Positions 36,172-45,803 of a stretch of DNA of 64,000 nucleotides are shown here, one piece after another. Origin of the DNA: CBDCWA01 sp965223255. GTDB lineage: Bacteria > Pseudomonadota > Alphaproteobacteria > Rhizobiales > Hyphomicrobiaceae. The stretch lies in the NCBI GenBank assembly GCA_965223255.1, contig CBDCWA010000004.1, positions 2,914,001-2,978,000 of the forward strand. Reading direction: 5' to 3'. A program made the position numbers and the translations under genes. Below the pieces are notes generated by a model. The model was not told the origin of the DNA. It worked only from the letters and a program-made list of their open reading frames with translations, and made no database searches. How positions within the stretch are numbered: position 1 is the first letter of the stretch; every line of letters starts with the position of its first letter.

Positions 36172-37830
36172 CTACCGAGTGATCCGTCTCAGCATAGTAT
36201 TCATCACGATCACCGGTAATACACCGGTTGCAACGATGATCAGCGCCGGAAGTGCGGCTTCCTCCAACAATTCATCCTTGGCGAACTGATAAACGAATGT
36301 GGCCAATGTCTCGAAATTGAAGGGTCTGAGCAGCAACGTCATCGGCAATTCCTTCATCACATCGACAAAGACCAGAAGGCCACCGGCAATAAGCGAGCGA
36401 CTGAGAAGGGGAAGAATTACTCTCCAGAGGCTATCTCCGAAGCCGTGTCCAAGCACGCGGCTCGCCTGCATCATATTGGGCGGCAGTCGTTCGAGACCGG
36501 ATGTTACGGCGCCATAACCGATTGCTTGGAAGCGGATCACACAGGCAAGTATTACAAGAGCAATCGTGCCATTGAGCCAGCCGTCAATAGATACGCCGAA
36601 AATCGTTTGAAAGAGCGACGACACACCACGGTCAACAGCGCTGCCCGCTGTGACCACGCCGATCGCCAAGATTGTGCCCGGAAATGCATAGCCAAGAGCC
36701 GCAAAGGCTGTTGCTCGCGATAACACTGGCCCGCCCTGGAATGTTGTCACCATGGACATGAACGACGCCGCCGCCATCACCAGCAACGCCACCGTTCCGG
36801 CCAGCACCAAGGAATTCAGGGCCGCCATTCCGACAGCGCTTGACCACGACAGCGAATAGCCTTTGAGGACGAAACTGGCGAGCACGCCAACTGGTAAGAA
36901 AAAGCCAATTGCGATCGGCAGGAGACAGGCACCGATGCAGCCAACCTGGTGCCAGCCGCTCGCCGTCTGGCGCGGTAGCGGCGTAGAGCGTCGGGTGGTG
37001 TCCGTATAACGCCGTTGGGCGCGCGCCACCATTTCGACGATCAGCAACACCAGAATAAACAGAACTGACACGACGGCGATCTGTGCCGCCGCCGGCAGGC
37101 TGTTCATGCCAAGCCAGACATTGAAAATGCCTAATGTCAGTGTTTCGATCGCAAAAAATTCGACCGTTCCGAAGTCGGAAAGCGTCTCCATAAGGACCAG
37201 CGCGAGGCCAGCGACAATGGCAGGTCGTGCGAGCGGCAGAGCAACACTCCAGAACGGATTGCGACCAACCACCATACTGGTTTCATAGAGGGAGGATGGC
37301 GTTAACGCGAAAGCGATGCGTGCCATCAAGTAGACGTAAGGGTAGAGAACGGCGCCCATCACCAGCATGGCGCCTTGAATAGAGCGGATTTCGGGGAACC
37401 AATAATCGCGCGCGCTGCGCCATCCAAACAGTTCCCTTAGCGCGCCTTGTATTGGACCCGCGTATTCCAGAAAGTCCGTGTAGGTGTAGGCGATAAGATA
37501 TGTCGGCACCGCGGCCGGCAAGAGCAACATCCATTCGATTGCGCGCCGCCCTTTGAAGTCATAGCGAAAGACGATCCACGCTGTCGTGATACCGAACAAC
37601 AGGCTGACCGCCCCGACACCCACCATAAGGACGAGGGTATTGGCCACGTATCGCGGTAGAACGGTTTCGAATAAGTGCGCCCATAGATCACCGCTGTCGC
37701 CCATAGCCGCGACAAAAATTGCAGCGATCGGTACAATGTAGACCGCGACCAGCAGTAGCGTTGCGATCGTCCAGGGGGTCGCATGGGCAAGCAGAGTTGA
37801 ATAACGCTTGAAATGAGTGACTGCTACCAT
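36172..37830 (-). CDS. ferric iron ABC transporter permease, FbpB/SfuB-like (552 aa)
   Basis: Fused-repeat inner-membrane permease with about 12 helices and two copies of the BPD inner-membrane motif (MVVGRNPFWSVALPLARPAIVAG and ASRVLGHGFGDSLWRVILPLLSRSLIAG), each carrying the EAA-type loop that docks the ATPase. It follows the binding-protein gene with a 7-base overlap. No ATPase gene is next to it, so that subunit must be encoded elsewhere or shared. Confidence 0.88.
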   Translation of the reverse strand: MVAVTHFKRYSTLLAHATPWTIATLLLVAVYIVPIAAIFVAAMGDSGDLWAHLFETVLPRYVANTLVLMVGVGAVSLLFGITTAWIVFRYDFKGRRAIEWMLLLPAAVPTYLIAYTYTDFLEYAGPIQGALRELFGWRSARDYWFPEIRSIQGAMLVMGAVLYPYVYLMARIAFALTPSSLYETSMVVGRNPFWSVALPLARPAIVAGLALVLMETLSDFGTVEFFAIETLTLGIFNVWLGMNSLPAAAQIAVVSVLFILVLLIVEMVARAQRRYTDTTRRSTPLPRQTASGWHQVGCIGACLLPIAIGFFLPVGVLASFVLKGYSLSWSSAVGMAALNSLVLAGTVALLVMAAASFMSMVTTFQGGPVLSRATAFAALGYAFPGTILAIGVVTAGSAVDRGVSSLFQTIFGVSIDGWLNGTIALVILACVIRFQAIGYGAVTSGLERLPPNMMQASRVLGHGFGDSLWRVILPLLSRSLIAGGLLVFVDVMKELPMTLLLRPFNFETLATFVYQFAKDELLEEAALPALIIVATGVLPVIVMNTMLRRITR

Positions 37831-38972
37831 CCCACCCTATCGATTACTTTCTGCGCGTCTGCTGCCAGCTCAGAAATTCGCGAGATGGGGGTCGTATCCT
37901 CTTTGAACGTTCCCCAGGACTTCAACTCGCGGGACATCTGAACACGCGGATTGACCGGATACTCATAATTGATTTTGCCATAAAGGTCCTGCGCAACCTT
38001 CGTCGTCAGAAACTCCAAGAACCGGACCGCTTCGGCCTTATTTTTGGAATACTTGGCAACACCGCCTCCGGAAATATTTACGTGCGTGCCCCGGTCTCCC
38101 TGGTTGGGGAAGACCAGCCGGACGGCCCCGGCCCATTTGCGCTGTGCGGGCTTGTCGGAAAACTTGAGTTTACCGAAGTAATAATTGTTGATGATCGCGA
38201 TATCGCAGACCCCCTGATAAATCGCTTTGACTTGTGCCCGGTCGTTGCCCTGCGGGCGGCGTGCGAGATTTGCCACCAAACCCTTAACCCATTTGTGGGT
38301 GCCCTCAGGACCGAGCGCATTCAACATCGAAGACGTCAAGGCGCGATTGTAGACATGACTTCCCGGGCGTACGCAAATTCGACCGCGCCATTTCGGATCG
38401 GTCAGGTCTTCATAGCGAGCAATCTTGCCGGCATCTTTTGCGCGCTTGGAGACCGCGATCACGCGCGCCCGCTTGGAAAACGCAAACCATCGATTTTGAG
38501 CGTCCCGCAAATGCGACGGAATGTTGTTTTTCAGGATCTTGGAATCGACCTTGGCCAACAGATCCTTGTCCGCGTAGACGGTGAGGCGCGCGATATCGAC
38601 CGTCAGGATGACATCGGCCGGGCTGCCGCGCCCTTCCACGAGCAGCCGCTGCGCTAAGCCTTTCGATGCGTAGACGACATTGATCTTGGTACCGGTTTTA
38701 GCGGTGTAGGCCTTGAGGAACGGTTTGATCAGAAACGGCTGCCGGTGAGAGTAGATGTTGAGCGTCGCGCCAATCGCGGTGTTCACAGGGTGCGCAACCG
38801 CTAGAACCAACGCAAGGACTGTTAGAAGAGCTGCACGAGTATTGCGCTTCGGCCGCGCCAGCCTGCGGTCCCATGGGTTGGCGCAACGTGCGTAAAGAGA
38901 AATTAGTGTGTTTTTCGTCGCCAGGGGGGCCAGGGGGAAACGTGCTCCGATCTCTCGCGCCTCAATCCTCAT
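37824..38972 (-). CDS. Fe(3+) ABC transporter substrate-binding protein, FutA/FbpA-like (382 aa)
   Basis: Periplasmic ferric-binding protein. A long N-terminus precedes the signal segment (ALLTVLALVLAVAHPVNTAIG), then NIYSHRQPFLIKPFLKAY, YEDLTDPKWRGRICVRPGSHVYNRAL and the Tyr pair of the iron site in DIAIINNYYFGKL. The start is ATG 38972 with GGAGGACGACTT before it; a TTG start upstream is unlikely. It is first in an iron-uptake operon and 453 bases from fur, which faces the same direction, so iron-dependent control is likely. Confidence 0.88.
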   Translation of the reverse strand: MRIEAREIGARFPLAPLATKNTLISLYARCANPWDRRLARPKRNTRAALLTVLALVLAVAHPVNTAIGATLNIYSHRQPFLIKPFLKAYTAKTGTKINVVYASKGLAQRLLVEGRGSPADVILTVDIARLTVYADKDLLAKVDSKILKNNIPSHLRDAQNRWFAFSKRARVIAVSKRAKDAGKIARYEDLTDPKWRGRICVRPGSHVYNRALTSSMLNALGPEGTHKWVKGLVANLARRPQGNDRAQVKAIYQGVCDIAIINNYYFGKLKFSDKPAQRKWAGAVRLVFPNQGDRGTHVNISGGGVAKYSKNKAEAVRFLEFLTTKVAQDLYGKINYEYPVNPRVQMSRELKSWGTFKEDTTPISRISELAADAQKVIDRVGW

Positions 38973-39425
38973 AAGTCGTCCTCCGCTCGTGATCAAAACT
39001 GAATTCTATTTTTGTTTTTTTGCGATTGATGGCCGTTCTGTCAATTCGATAAAAAATCAAAAAAAGCTGCCTTGAATCGCCGATCGGAAATCAGAATAAA
39101 TACGAATACACTCTGCATTTGTAATTGAAATAGATCAAATCTGACAGGCGGGCATAATGCAAATAAATCAATAGGTTGTGAGAAGCAAGGGGGTCAAGTC
39201 TTGTTTGAAATAGTTATAAATAAAAACAAGGCTAAGGGCGCGCCCACAAAAAATGCATCACTTTGTCGCAAACCGGCAGCATCACCAAAACATGTTTATT
39301 GTTTTCTTATTTAGAATGACTTTAGAATAACTTTAGACTGAGCGCTGACAAGCGTGCTCACAACCCCAAATCAGCGCGCTATGTCGTCGTGCTGTTGACA
39401 ACCCGTCAGCGCCGGGGTGCCCGCT
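38973..39425. promoter_or_regulatory. AT-rich control region of the iron-uptake operon
   Basis: No gene. The right part holds three tandem 11-bp repeats (39310-39342: TTTAGAATGAC, TTTAGAATAAC, TTTAGACTGAG). TTAGAA matches one half of the alphaproteobacterial iron-control element, but no full dyad is present. Several TTGA and TAAAT stretches could be -35/-10 elements. Fur, Irr or RirA binding is inferred from position. Confidence 0.4.
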
Positions 39426-39869
39426 TCAGGACTTCTGACCAGGCGGCTTGCGGCGGCAGTAAAGTTCAAGCTTATGGCCAATGAGCTCGAAGCCATGCTC
39501 CTCGGCAATCTCCTTTTGGAGGCGCTCGATTTCCATCGAGAAAAACTCTGTAATTTTCCCGGTATCGACATCGATGATGTGATCATGATGGCTATCATCA
39601 CCATTCGGCTCGAAGCGGGCCGGGACGCCCTCGAAAGAGTGCCTAAGGACTAATCCCTTGTCAGCAAGGGCTCCAAGCATACGGTAGACCGTGGCGAGTG
39701 AGACCGTTTCGTCGATTTCTTTAGCACGCTGGTGCACTTCGTTGGCGTCGGGATGATCGCTTGATTCCGACAGCACCTGCAGGATTGCAGTGCGCTGGCG
39801 TGTAATGCGCACACCATCCGAGCGAAGAGCGCTCTCAAGTTCGGCGGCCAGGGCTTTGTTTTTGCTCAT
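39426..39869 (-). CDS. fur: ferric uptake regulator Fur (147 aa)
   Basis: Metal-dependent repressor. The winged-helix part has GVRITRQRTAILQVLSES and ETVSLATVYRMLGALADKGL; the dimer part carries the metal cluster DSHHDHIIDVDTGKITEF and the C-terminal EHGFELIGHKLELYC. The CxxC structural zinc pair of E. coli Fur is absent, as in many alphaproteobacterial members (which can be Mur). The start is ATG 39869. It lies beside a ferric uptake operon, which fits but does not prove iron specificity. Confidence 0.88.
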   Translation of the reverse strand: MSKNKALAAELESALRSDGVRITRQRTAILQVLSESSDHPDANEVHQRAKEIDETVSLATVYRMLGALADKGLVLRHSFEGVPARFEPNGDDSHHDHIIDVDTGKITEFFSMEIERLQKEIAEEHGFELIGHKLELYCRRKPPGQKS

Positions 39870-40346
39870 CGTTTCGATGTCTTGGGCAGCGGACAGCACG
39901 GCAAGTATGCCAATCGACGAGGTTCGCTGGGGCTCGAAGTTCTTGGAAACAATCGAAGCCCGTCGCAGGTTCGGACAGACTGTATCAACTTAGCGTGCCG
40001 CGCAACAATTCATTGCACTTACTCGGCCATCAGCTGTTGGTGGCGGGGCTTCAGACCGCGTTATGTAACAGTGAGGCTGCCATAACTTATTGAAAAAATG
40101 AAATTATTTCGCTTTTCCGTAGACGGCGTGTCGCTCGTGTTAGGCGGCAATTGTGTGCCAAATTCCACGCTCAAGACATGGAGCCCGAGCCCGGCATCAG
40201 GATTGCAACCACCCAAAATGATCAGCAATTCGATCACGGGCGCTGGCAGCCTAAGGGCTGGTGACAAAAAATGAGACAACCAGATAATAATATTGCCAGG
40301 TGGGCAAGCACTGTTGATGATCGCCTCCAAATAGGTCTGAGAAAAG
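39870..40346. other. intergenic region between fur and a methyltransferase
   Basis: About 480 bases between divergent genes. No supportable gene; a minus-strand frame that runs into the methyltransferase start has no ribosome binding site and reads as a shadow of it. Confidence 0.4.
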
Positions 40347-41021
40347 ATGCCGGAACCAGAAACCAACTCGCAGCCTCGCCGAAGTGCAGATTTGCGCACA
40401 TCGAGCAGCCCCAAAGAGCTGTCCAAGCGCACGATCGCAGCGTATGAGGGTGTTGCAGAGGCGTTTTGGCAGGGAACGCGCGATCACGATGTGTGCCAGA
40501 ATTATGAGGCATTGCTTGGTGCCATCACGGCGCCGTCGCCGTTCACGATCCTCGACTTCGGCTGCGGGCCGGGACGTGACTTGCACTATTTCCGATCACT
40601 TGGCCATACGGCCATTGGCCTCGACGGTTCGGTCCCATTTGTCGAAATGGCAAGAGCTTATTCCGGCTGCGATGTGTTGCACCAGGATTTCTTGGAGCTT
40701 GATCTACCGGCGCGACATTTCGACGGCATTTTCGCCAACGCCGTCTTATTTCACGTGCCGCGCAATGAACTGTCACGCGTTTTGATCGACCTGCGCACGG
40801 CGTTGAAACCTGGCGGTGTGCTCTTTTGCTCCAATCCGCATGGTAATAACGAGGAAACGATGAGTGGTGAGCGTTATTGCTGCTTTTACGATCTGAAAAC
40901 GTGGCGGTGTTACATGCGCGAGGCAGGCTATAGGGAACTCGGGCACTATTATCGCCCGCCAGGCAAGCCCCGCTCACAGCAACCATGGCTGGCGACAGTG
41001 TGGCGCAACCCCAACGATTAG
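40347..41021 (+). CDS. class I SAM-dependent methyltransferase (224 aa)
   Basis: Methyltransferase fold with the SAM-binding motif I ILDFGCGPGRDLHYF near residue 70, acidic motif II GLDGSVPFVEMA and motif III-like FDGIFANAVLFHVPRNEL. The first 30 residues are Ser/Arg-rich and may be a leader or a misplaced start; a later Met is not available before motif I. The C-terminus (GHYYRPPGKPRSQQPWLATVWRN) is typical of small-molecule or quinone-type methyltransferases. Substrate unknown. Confidence 0.82.
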   Translation: MPEPETNSQPRRSADLRTSSSPKELSKRTIAAYEGVAEAFWQGTRDHDVCQNYEALLGAITAPSPFTILDFGCGPGRDLHYFRSLGHTAIGLDGSVPFVEMARAYSGCDVLHQDFLELDLPARHFDGIFANAVLFHVPRNELSRVLIDLRTALKPGGVLFCSNPHGNNEETMSGERYCCFYDLKTWRCYMREAGYRELGHYYRPPGKPRSQQPWLATVWRNPND

Positions 41022-41136
41022 GAATTTCAAAACGTGCTGGCTCATTTTTCGGCCACACAGTTCTGGGATTTGCACAGCACCGGTGTGCCAGGATTGTCCC
41101 AGGTGCCCGAAGCAACCATGAGAAAGTGAGCCCCGC

Positions 41137-41598
41137 ATGACAAATTCCAAGCCCTTGTCTTTGGCCAGCCTACCCGCAATTCTGGTGTTGGTGACGGTCA
41201 CAATTTCAAGTGGTTTGTTCGGGTGGATCGATAGAGCCAACGCGAAAACCATCACTACGCCATCCGGTCTCAAAATCGTAGACACCAAGGTCGGCGCCGG
41301 CACCACACCGAAATCCGGGCAGACATGCGTTATGCATTACACCGGCTGGCTCTACAAGAACGGCAAAAAGGGCGCCAAGTTCGACAGTTCGCACGATCGC
41401 CGTCAGCCCTTCGAATTTCGGATTAGTCAAGGCCAGGTGATCAAGGGGTGGGACGAGGGTGTTGCGACAATGAAGGTGGGCGGCAAACGAACATTGATCA
41501 TACCGCCGCATCTGGGCTATGGCGCGCGCGGCGCTGGTGGTGTCATACCCCCGAATGCGACGTTGATTTTCGACGTTGAACTGCTTGCGGTGCGCTGA
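41137..41598 (+). CDS. FKBP-type peptidyl-prolyl isomerase, exported (153 aa)
   Basis: Signal segment (ASLPAILVLVTVTISSGLFGWIDRANA) followed by a single FKBP domain: TCVMHYTGWLYKNGKKGAKFDSSHDR, PFEFRISQGQVIKGWDEGVATMKVGGKRTLIIPPHLGYG and PPNATLIFDVELL, with the active-site aromatic and Asp residues kept. It would help protein folding in the periplasm. No operon partner is evident. Confidence 0.92.
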   Translation: MTNSKPLSLASLPAILVLVTVTISSGLFGWIDRANAKTITTPSGLKIVDTKVGAGTTPKSGQTCVMHYTGWLYKNGKKGAKFDSSHDRRQPFEFRISQGQVIKGWDEGVATMKVGGKRTLIIPPHLGYGARGAGGVIPPNATLIFDVELLAVR

Positions 41599-41813
41599 AC
41601 CTCCAAAGACATCCGCCACATCACGCAGAGCGAGATCATGTAGCTGACGGGCGCGTACCCGCACGGCACCGGCGCCCGTGTGAACGCGCCCGTGCGGCAA
41701 AAGTTCAAGCGCGTTTACCGCTTCGCCGCCCGGTTGCACTACCAGTCTGCCGCGTTAATATGCCGATCTGTGTTCTCTCAGCTATCCAACTCCTTGCCGC
41801 CGAAGGAAGATCC

Positions 41814-42539
41814 ATGTCCGACATCGAACAGCAGCTCATAGATACTGCCTGGCCCTATTGGGAATGTGAGGCTGAGATAGCCAAGCGCTTTTATGCCAAG
41901 GCCACAGACGAGGACCACATCTTTTACCTCAGGGCTCAGCTGTGGAAGGAGTTGAATCCGGTCGACGGTTTCTTCAATGGTCTACACAAGGAACTCAAGA
42001 ATGCGGTCGACATGTACCCAAAGGTCGACAAGGAGATTGACCGGCATGACTATCACTTTCTCCTCTTGCAGCTGGTGCAGGAATTCAATCACTACGTCGT
42101 GCTCGCCGACGTTTTCGAGCATCTGATGGGCCGTAAAATATCCGCCGACGACACAATCCAATTGGCCGAAGAAAAGAAGCTTGGAGAAGTGCGTCGTGCT
42201 TATGTCGAACAAAACGATCCACTTCTCAATGCCGCCGTTGGATTTACGGAGGGTGGCGGGGCCAGAGTCTTCCGCGAGGGCAAGGATCTGACGGGCAGTA
42301 CGGTCAATGAGATGACTGCAAAAGCCATGCAGATTCTCTATGACGATGAACACGACCATTATCTAGAGCAGGCGAAGGAAGCGATAAGCCATATAAAGTC
42401 TGACAAAGATCTGGCACGCATGAAAGACGCGATCGCCAAGATCAGCGAGCAAAGGGTATGGATGCGGGCTGAAATGTTCCGCGATGCAATGACCAAGGCT
42501 GAGATCGACGCCTTCATTGCAGACAATAGGCGCGAATGA
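41814..42539 (+). CDS. ferritin-like di-iron domain protein (241 aa)
   Basis: A four-helix-bundle protein. Two ExxH patterns (EFNHY near residue 104 and EHDHY near 184) on separate helices, with an early helix Glu (EAEIAKRFYAKA), match a di-iron ferritin-like or heme-oxygenase-like oxidase. Start ATG 41814 follows GGAAGATCC. It precedes the molybdenum hydroxylase gene by 42 bases in the same direction, so the two may share a transcript. The family is not named with confidence. Confidence 0.6.
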   Translation: MSDIEQQLIDTAWPYWECEAEIAKRFYAKATDEDHIFYLRAQLWKELNPVDGFFNGLHKELKNAVDMYPKVDKEIDRHDYHFLLLQLVQEFNHYVVLADVFEHLMGRKISADDTIQLAEEKKLGEVRRAYVEQNDPLLNAAVGFTEGGGARVFREGKDLTGSTVNEMTAKAMQILYDDEHDHYLEQAKEAISHIKSDKDLARMKDAIAKISEQRVWMRAEMFRDAMTKAEIDAFIADNRRE

Positions 42540-42581
42540 TATCGGCCTGCCTTTCGCCACCAACCAGGAACGGGCCTGAAT

Positions 42582-44867
42582 GTGAACAAGATCCAGAACT
42601 CGTTGATCGGGGCGCCGTTGGAGCGCTTCGAAGATCCGCGCTTATTGACCGGGCGCGGCATTTTTGTCGGCGATCTTCTGCCAGACAATGTACTGCATGC
42701 CATTGTATTGAGAAGCACAGTTGCCCATGGCCGGATCGTGGCGATTGATGCAAAACGCGCCCTCGCCAAATCCGGCGTGCATGCCGTAATTACCGCCGCT
42801 GATTTGCCGGCCAAAATCCCGACGATACCGATCCGCATCGGTGGCCATGAATCGTTCAAAGCTTACGAACAACCGATAATTGCTAACGGAAAAGTTCGTT
42901 ATGTCGGCGAACCCCTGGCCCTGATTGTCGCTGAAACCGCGGCTATTGCCGAAGATGCATTAGACCTTGTCGACGTTTCGATCGATCCCCTTGAGGTTGT
43001 GACAGACAGTACCGAAGCGCTTCAGAACGACGTCATATTGTTCGAGGAAAGTGGGTCCAATCAGCCTGAGATGTTGACGGCGATCAAGGGCGATGTTGAT
43101 GCTGCTTTCGCCAACGCCGCCTATACCCGGCGTGAGACATTTTCGGTCCAGCGCCATTCCGCGATGCCGATGGAGCCACGCGGCCTTTTGGCAGAATGGG
43201 ACGCTGCCGCCAACACGATTAAGGTATGTGGCGCGGCTAAAGTCCCTTTTCATAACAAGAGAATTTTAGCCGGTATGATGGGCCTGCCGGAGACGGCGGT
43301 CACGATGATCGCCAATGATGTCGGCGGCGGCTTTGGTGTGCGCGGCGAGTTTTATCCGGAAGACTACCTTGTGCCCTTTGCCGCCAAGCATCTCGGCCGG
43401 CCGGTCAAATGGCAAGAGGATCGCCGCGAGCATATGCTGGCAACCAATCACTCGCGGGAAGCGCAATGCACACTTGAGATTGCCTGTGACGGCGATGGCC
43501 GGATCCTTGGTCTGCGTGCAGCGGCCCAAGTCAATGTCGGCGGCTATGTTCGCACGACGGGCCCCGTGCCGGCCCGCAACATATCGCAGGTGATAACGGG
43601 TCCTTACAGAATTGAAAACGCGGAAATAAAGGTCCGCATCGTCGTGACAAACAAGACGCCTAGCGGGACGTATCGCGGTCCGGGCCGGTTTGAGGCGGAT
43701 TTCTTTCGCGAGCGCTTGCTCGACCTTGCTGCAAAGGATCTTGGGATCGATCGTGTTGAATTCCGGCGTCGCAATTTGGTCAGGGACGAGGATATGCCGT
43801 GGCCCTTGCCAACGGTTATGCCGCTCAAGATTACCAGCGAATGTGATAGCGGCGATTACGCCAGTACGCTTACGCGCTGCCTCAAGGAATTCGATTGGTC
43901 CGAAAAACAAACGCAAGCCGGCAATAAGGTTGGCGACCAGTATTACGGAATCGCAGTTGGCTGTTACATCGAGGGGACCAGCTCCGGCGAAGAACACGCG
44001 CGGCTTGTGTTGGAGGATGACGGCAGGGTTGGCGTATCTGTGGGGGCAACATCGATTGGCCAGGGCGTCGAGACTATTTTTGCTCAAATTGCGTGCGATG
44101 CACTTGAGTTGCCGCTTAATCGCATCACGCCTGTGCGCCATGGATCGACAAACCTGCTAAAGGGTGGCGGCGGATCTTTCAGCTCGCGTTCAACGGTGAT
44201 GGCGGGGTCGGCCTTGGTGCTCGCGGCAGAACGTCTCAAAGAGGCAATCAAAGCAGCGGCGGCCCAAACAGCAGGCTGTTCACCCGATGACATAGACCTG
44301 CGCGATGGCCAGGCTATAGCGCCAGGGGGGCAACTGTTGACCTATGCGGAGTTGGCTAACGCTGTCGCGCCTGTCGACGCTGTTTATAAAAATCCCAACC
44401 GGACATACAGCTATGGCGCACATGCAGCAGAAGTTTTGGTCGACCCCGGAACCGGCAATGTCACTGTAACCGATTATCTTGCTGTTGAAGATGTGGGGCG
44501 CATAATTAATCCCGAAACGCTGCATGGCCAATGCTTGGGCGCCATCGTCCAGGGGCTCGGCGGCGCGCTGCTTGAGAACCTGATTTATGACAAAAACGGT
44601 CAGTTGCTGGCAGGCAGCTATGCCGACTATTTATTGCCGACCGCAACGGACTTCCCATCCATTCGCGTATTTGCCATGGAGGAAAGGCCGGCCCCCGGCA
44701 ATCCGCTGGGGACCAAGGGCGCTGGCGAAGGCGGTATCATTTTGACTGGTGGCCTGATCGCTAATGCGGTTGCAAATGCGCTATCATCAATGGACGTTGA
44801 ACCCATGGCGCTGCCATTATCACCACCCAATGTTTGGGCGATGATCAAGGCGAAGCAGAGCACTTAG
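42582..44867 (+). CDS. xanthine dehydrogenase-family molybdopterin subunit, orphan copy (761 aa)
   Basis: Large molybdenum hydroxylase subunit (CoxL/CutL type II). It shows the N-terminal Ald_Xan_dh_C a/b domain (GRGIFVGDLLPDNVLHAIV) and MoCo-binding segments including FGVRGEFYPEDYLVPFAA, TYRGPGRFEADFFRERL in place of the CO-dehydrogenase AYRCSFR loop, and the catalytic Glu region GAGEGGIIL. Start is GTG 42582. No FAD or Fe-S gene lies beside it; the nearest are at 49449-50816. It may oxidise an aromatic aldehyde or N-heterocycle. Confidence 0.9.
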   Translation: MNKIQNSLIGAPLERFEDPRLLTGRGIFVGDLLPDNVLHAIVLRSTVAHGRIVAIDAKRALAKSGVHAVITAADLPAKIPTIPIRIGGHESFKAYEQPIIANGKVRYVGEPLALIVAETAAIAEDALDLVDVSIDPLEVVTDSTEALQNDVILFEESGSNQPEMLTAIKGDVDAAFANAAYTRRETFSVQRHSAMPMEPRGLLAEWDAAANTIKVCGAAKVPFHNKRILAGMMGLPETAVTMIANDVGGGFGVRGEFYPEDYLVPFAAKHLGRPVKWQEDRREHMLATNHSREAQCTLEIACDGDGRILGLRAAAQVNVGGYVRTTGPVPARNISQVITGPYRIENAEIKVRIVVTNKTPSGTYRGPGRFEADFFRERLLDLAAKDLGIDRVEFRRRNLVRDEDMPWPLPTVMPLKITSECDSGDYASTLTRCLKEFDWSEKQTQAGNKVGDQYYGIAVGCYIEGTSSGEEHARLVLEDDGRVGVSVGATSIGQGVETIFAQIACDALELPLNRITPVRHGSTNLLKGGGGSFSSRSTVMAGSALVLAAERLKEAIKAAAAQTAGCSPDDIDLRDGQAIAPGGQLLTYAELANAVAPVDAVYKNPNRTYSYGAHAAEVLVDPGTGNVTVTDYLAVEDVGRIINPETLHGQCLGAIVQGLGGALLENLIYDKNGQLLAGSYADYLLPTATDFPSIRVFAMEERPAPGNPLGTKGAGEGGIILTGGLIANAVANALSSMDVEPMALPLSPPNVWAMIKAKQST

Positions 44868-44956
44868 AGCAAAGTCCGATCTGTGCCTCGCGATGCGTTT
44901 CTGTCACGCCGGATGATGCGCTAGGTGGTGCGCCATTTTTTGGCACTTCGCAACGA

Positions 44957-45781
44957 TTAGCGCTTTTCGTCGGCCTCCTGCGCGACGGCCGGATCAACAT
45001 ATCCGGAGTGCGCGCGCATTGCGTGCGCCAGTATGGCTGGATCGCCATCAACGCTGGGTGCTGGGTCCGCATCCCAATGTCCATACGCATCTTCGCCACG
45101 CACCAGATCAGCCGTGCGGCGCCCGATCGTTGATTGCACCGATGTCGGGATATAAAAAAGACCGATACCTATGCGCGGTGCGCCGCTGTCATTGGCGAGC
45201 GAGCCATGAACCGTTCGCACGTGATGAATTGAGAATTCACCGGCACGAAGCTCTAGGTCGACCGCCTGAGCGTCATCCAATCCCTCGATCCGCTGCCCGC
45301 GCGCCAGCATGTTTTGCTCATCATCCGCCTTTTCAATATGGCTGTAGGCGGGACCAGTGTGTGAGCGCGGCATGACCCGGACGCACCCATTCGACCGATC
45401 GCTGTTTGTCAGGGCCACCCAAACCGTAGCGAGATTGTTGGGCTCCAATCCGAAATAAGCCGAATCCTGATGCCATGACACAAACGCGCCATCGCTGCCG
45501 CTTTTGACCCAGAACTTGGAGGCAAACACCATGAGGTTGGGGCCGAGCAGATCCTCCACAACGTCAAGGATTGCGGGATGGCGTGCAAGCCGCCACGACC
45601 ACGGGAAGGCCAGGTGACCCTTAAAGTAGATTTCGTTGGCTGAATACCCGACGGTCTTTTCAAATGTCTCGAGAGAGGCCAGCGCCGTTGCGATCTCTGA
45701 CGCACCAAGGCAGGGCAGGGGCGAAAGGTAACCCTCGCGCGCGAAAAACGCGACTTGTTCATCCGAAAGGCGCTTCGCCAT
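44957..45781 (-). CDS. phytanoyl-CoA dioxygenase (PhyH)-family oxygenase (274 aa)
   Basis: Fe(II)/2-oxoglutarate-dependent dioxygenase. The iron triad is the HxD in SWHQDSAYFG near residue 120 and the later His in HHVRTVHGSLAND near residue 203, with an Arg nearby for oxoglutarate. Start ATG 45781. It lies convergent with the orphan molybdopterin subunit and shares direction with the cupin gene 22 bases upstream. The substrate is unknown. Confidence 0.85.
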   Translation of the reverse strand: MAKRLSDEQVAFFAREGYLSPLPCLGASEIATALASLETFEKTVGYSANEIYFKGHLAFPWSWRLARHPAILDVVEDLLGPNLMVFASKFWVKSGSDGAFVSWHQDSAYFGLEPNNLATVWVALTNSDRSNGCVRVMPRSHTGPAYSHIEKADDEQNMLARGQRIEGLDDAQAVDLELRAGEFSIHHVRTVHGSLANDSGAPRIGIGLFYIPTSVQSTIGRRTADLVRGEDAYGHWDADPAPSVDGDPAILAHAMRAHSGYVDPAVAQEADEKR

Positions 45782-45803
45782 GGTCTACCTGGTTACGCGA
45801 TAT

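Noticed and set aside
43266..44141. Minus-strand open frame of 291 codons
   Set aside because: It is antisense to the molybdopterin subunit and follows its codon positions.
42582..44867. Carbon monoxide dehydrogenase large subunit
   Set aside because: The active-site loop is TYRGPGR rather than AYRCSFR, so CO oxidation is unlikely.
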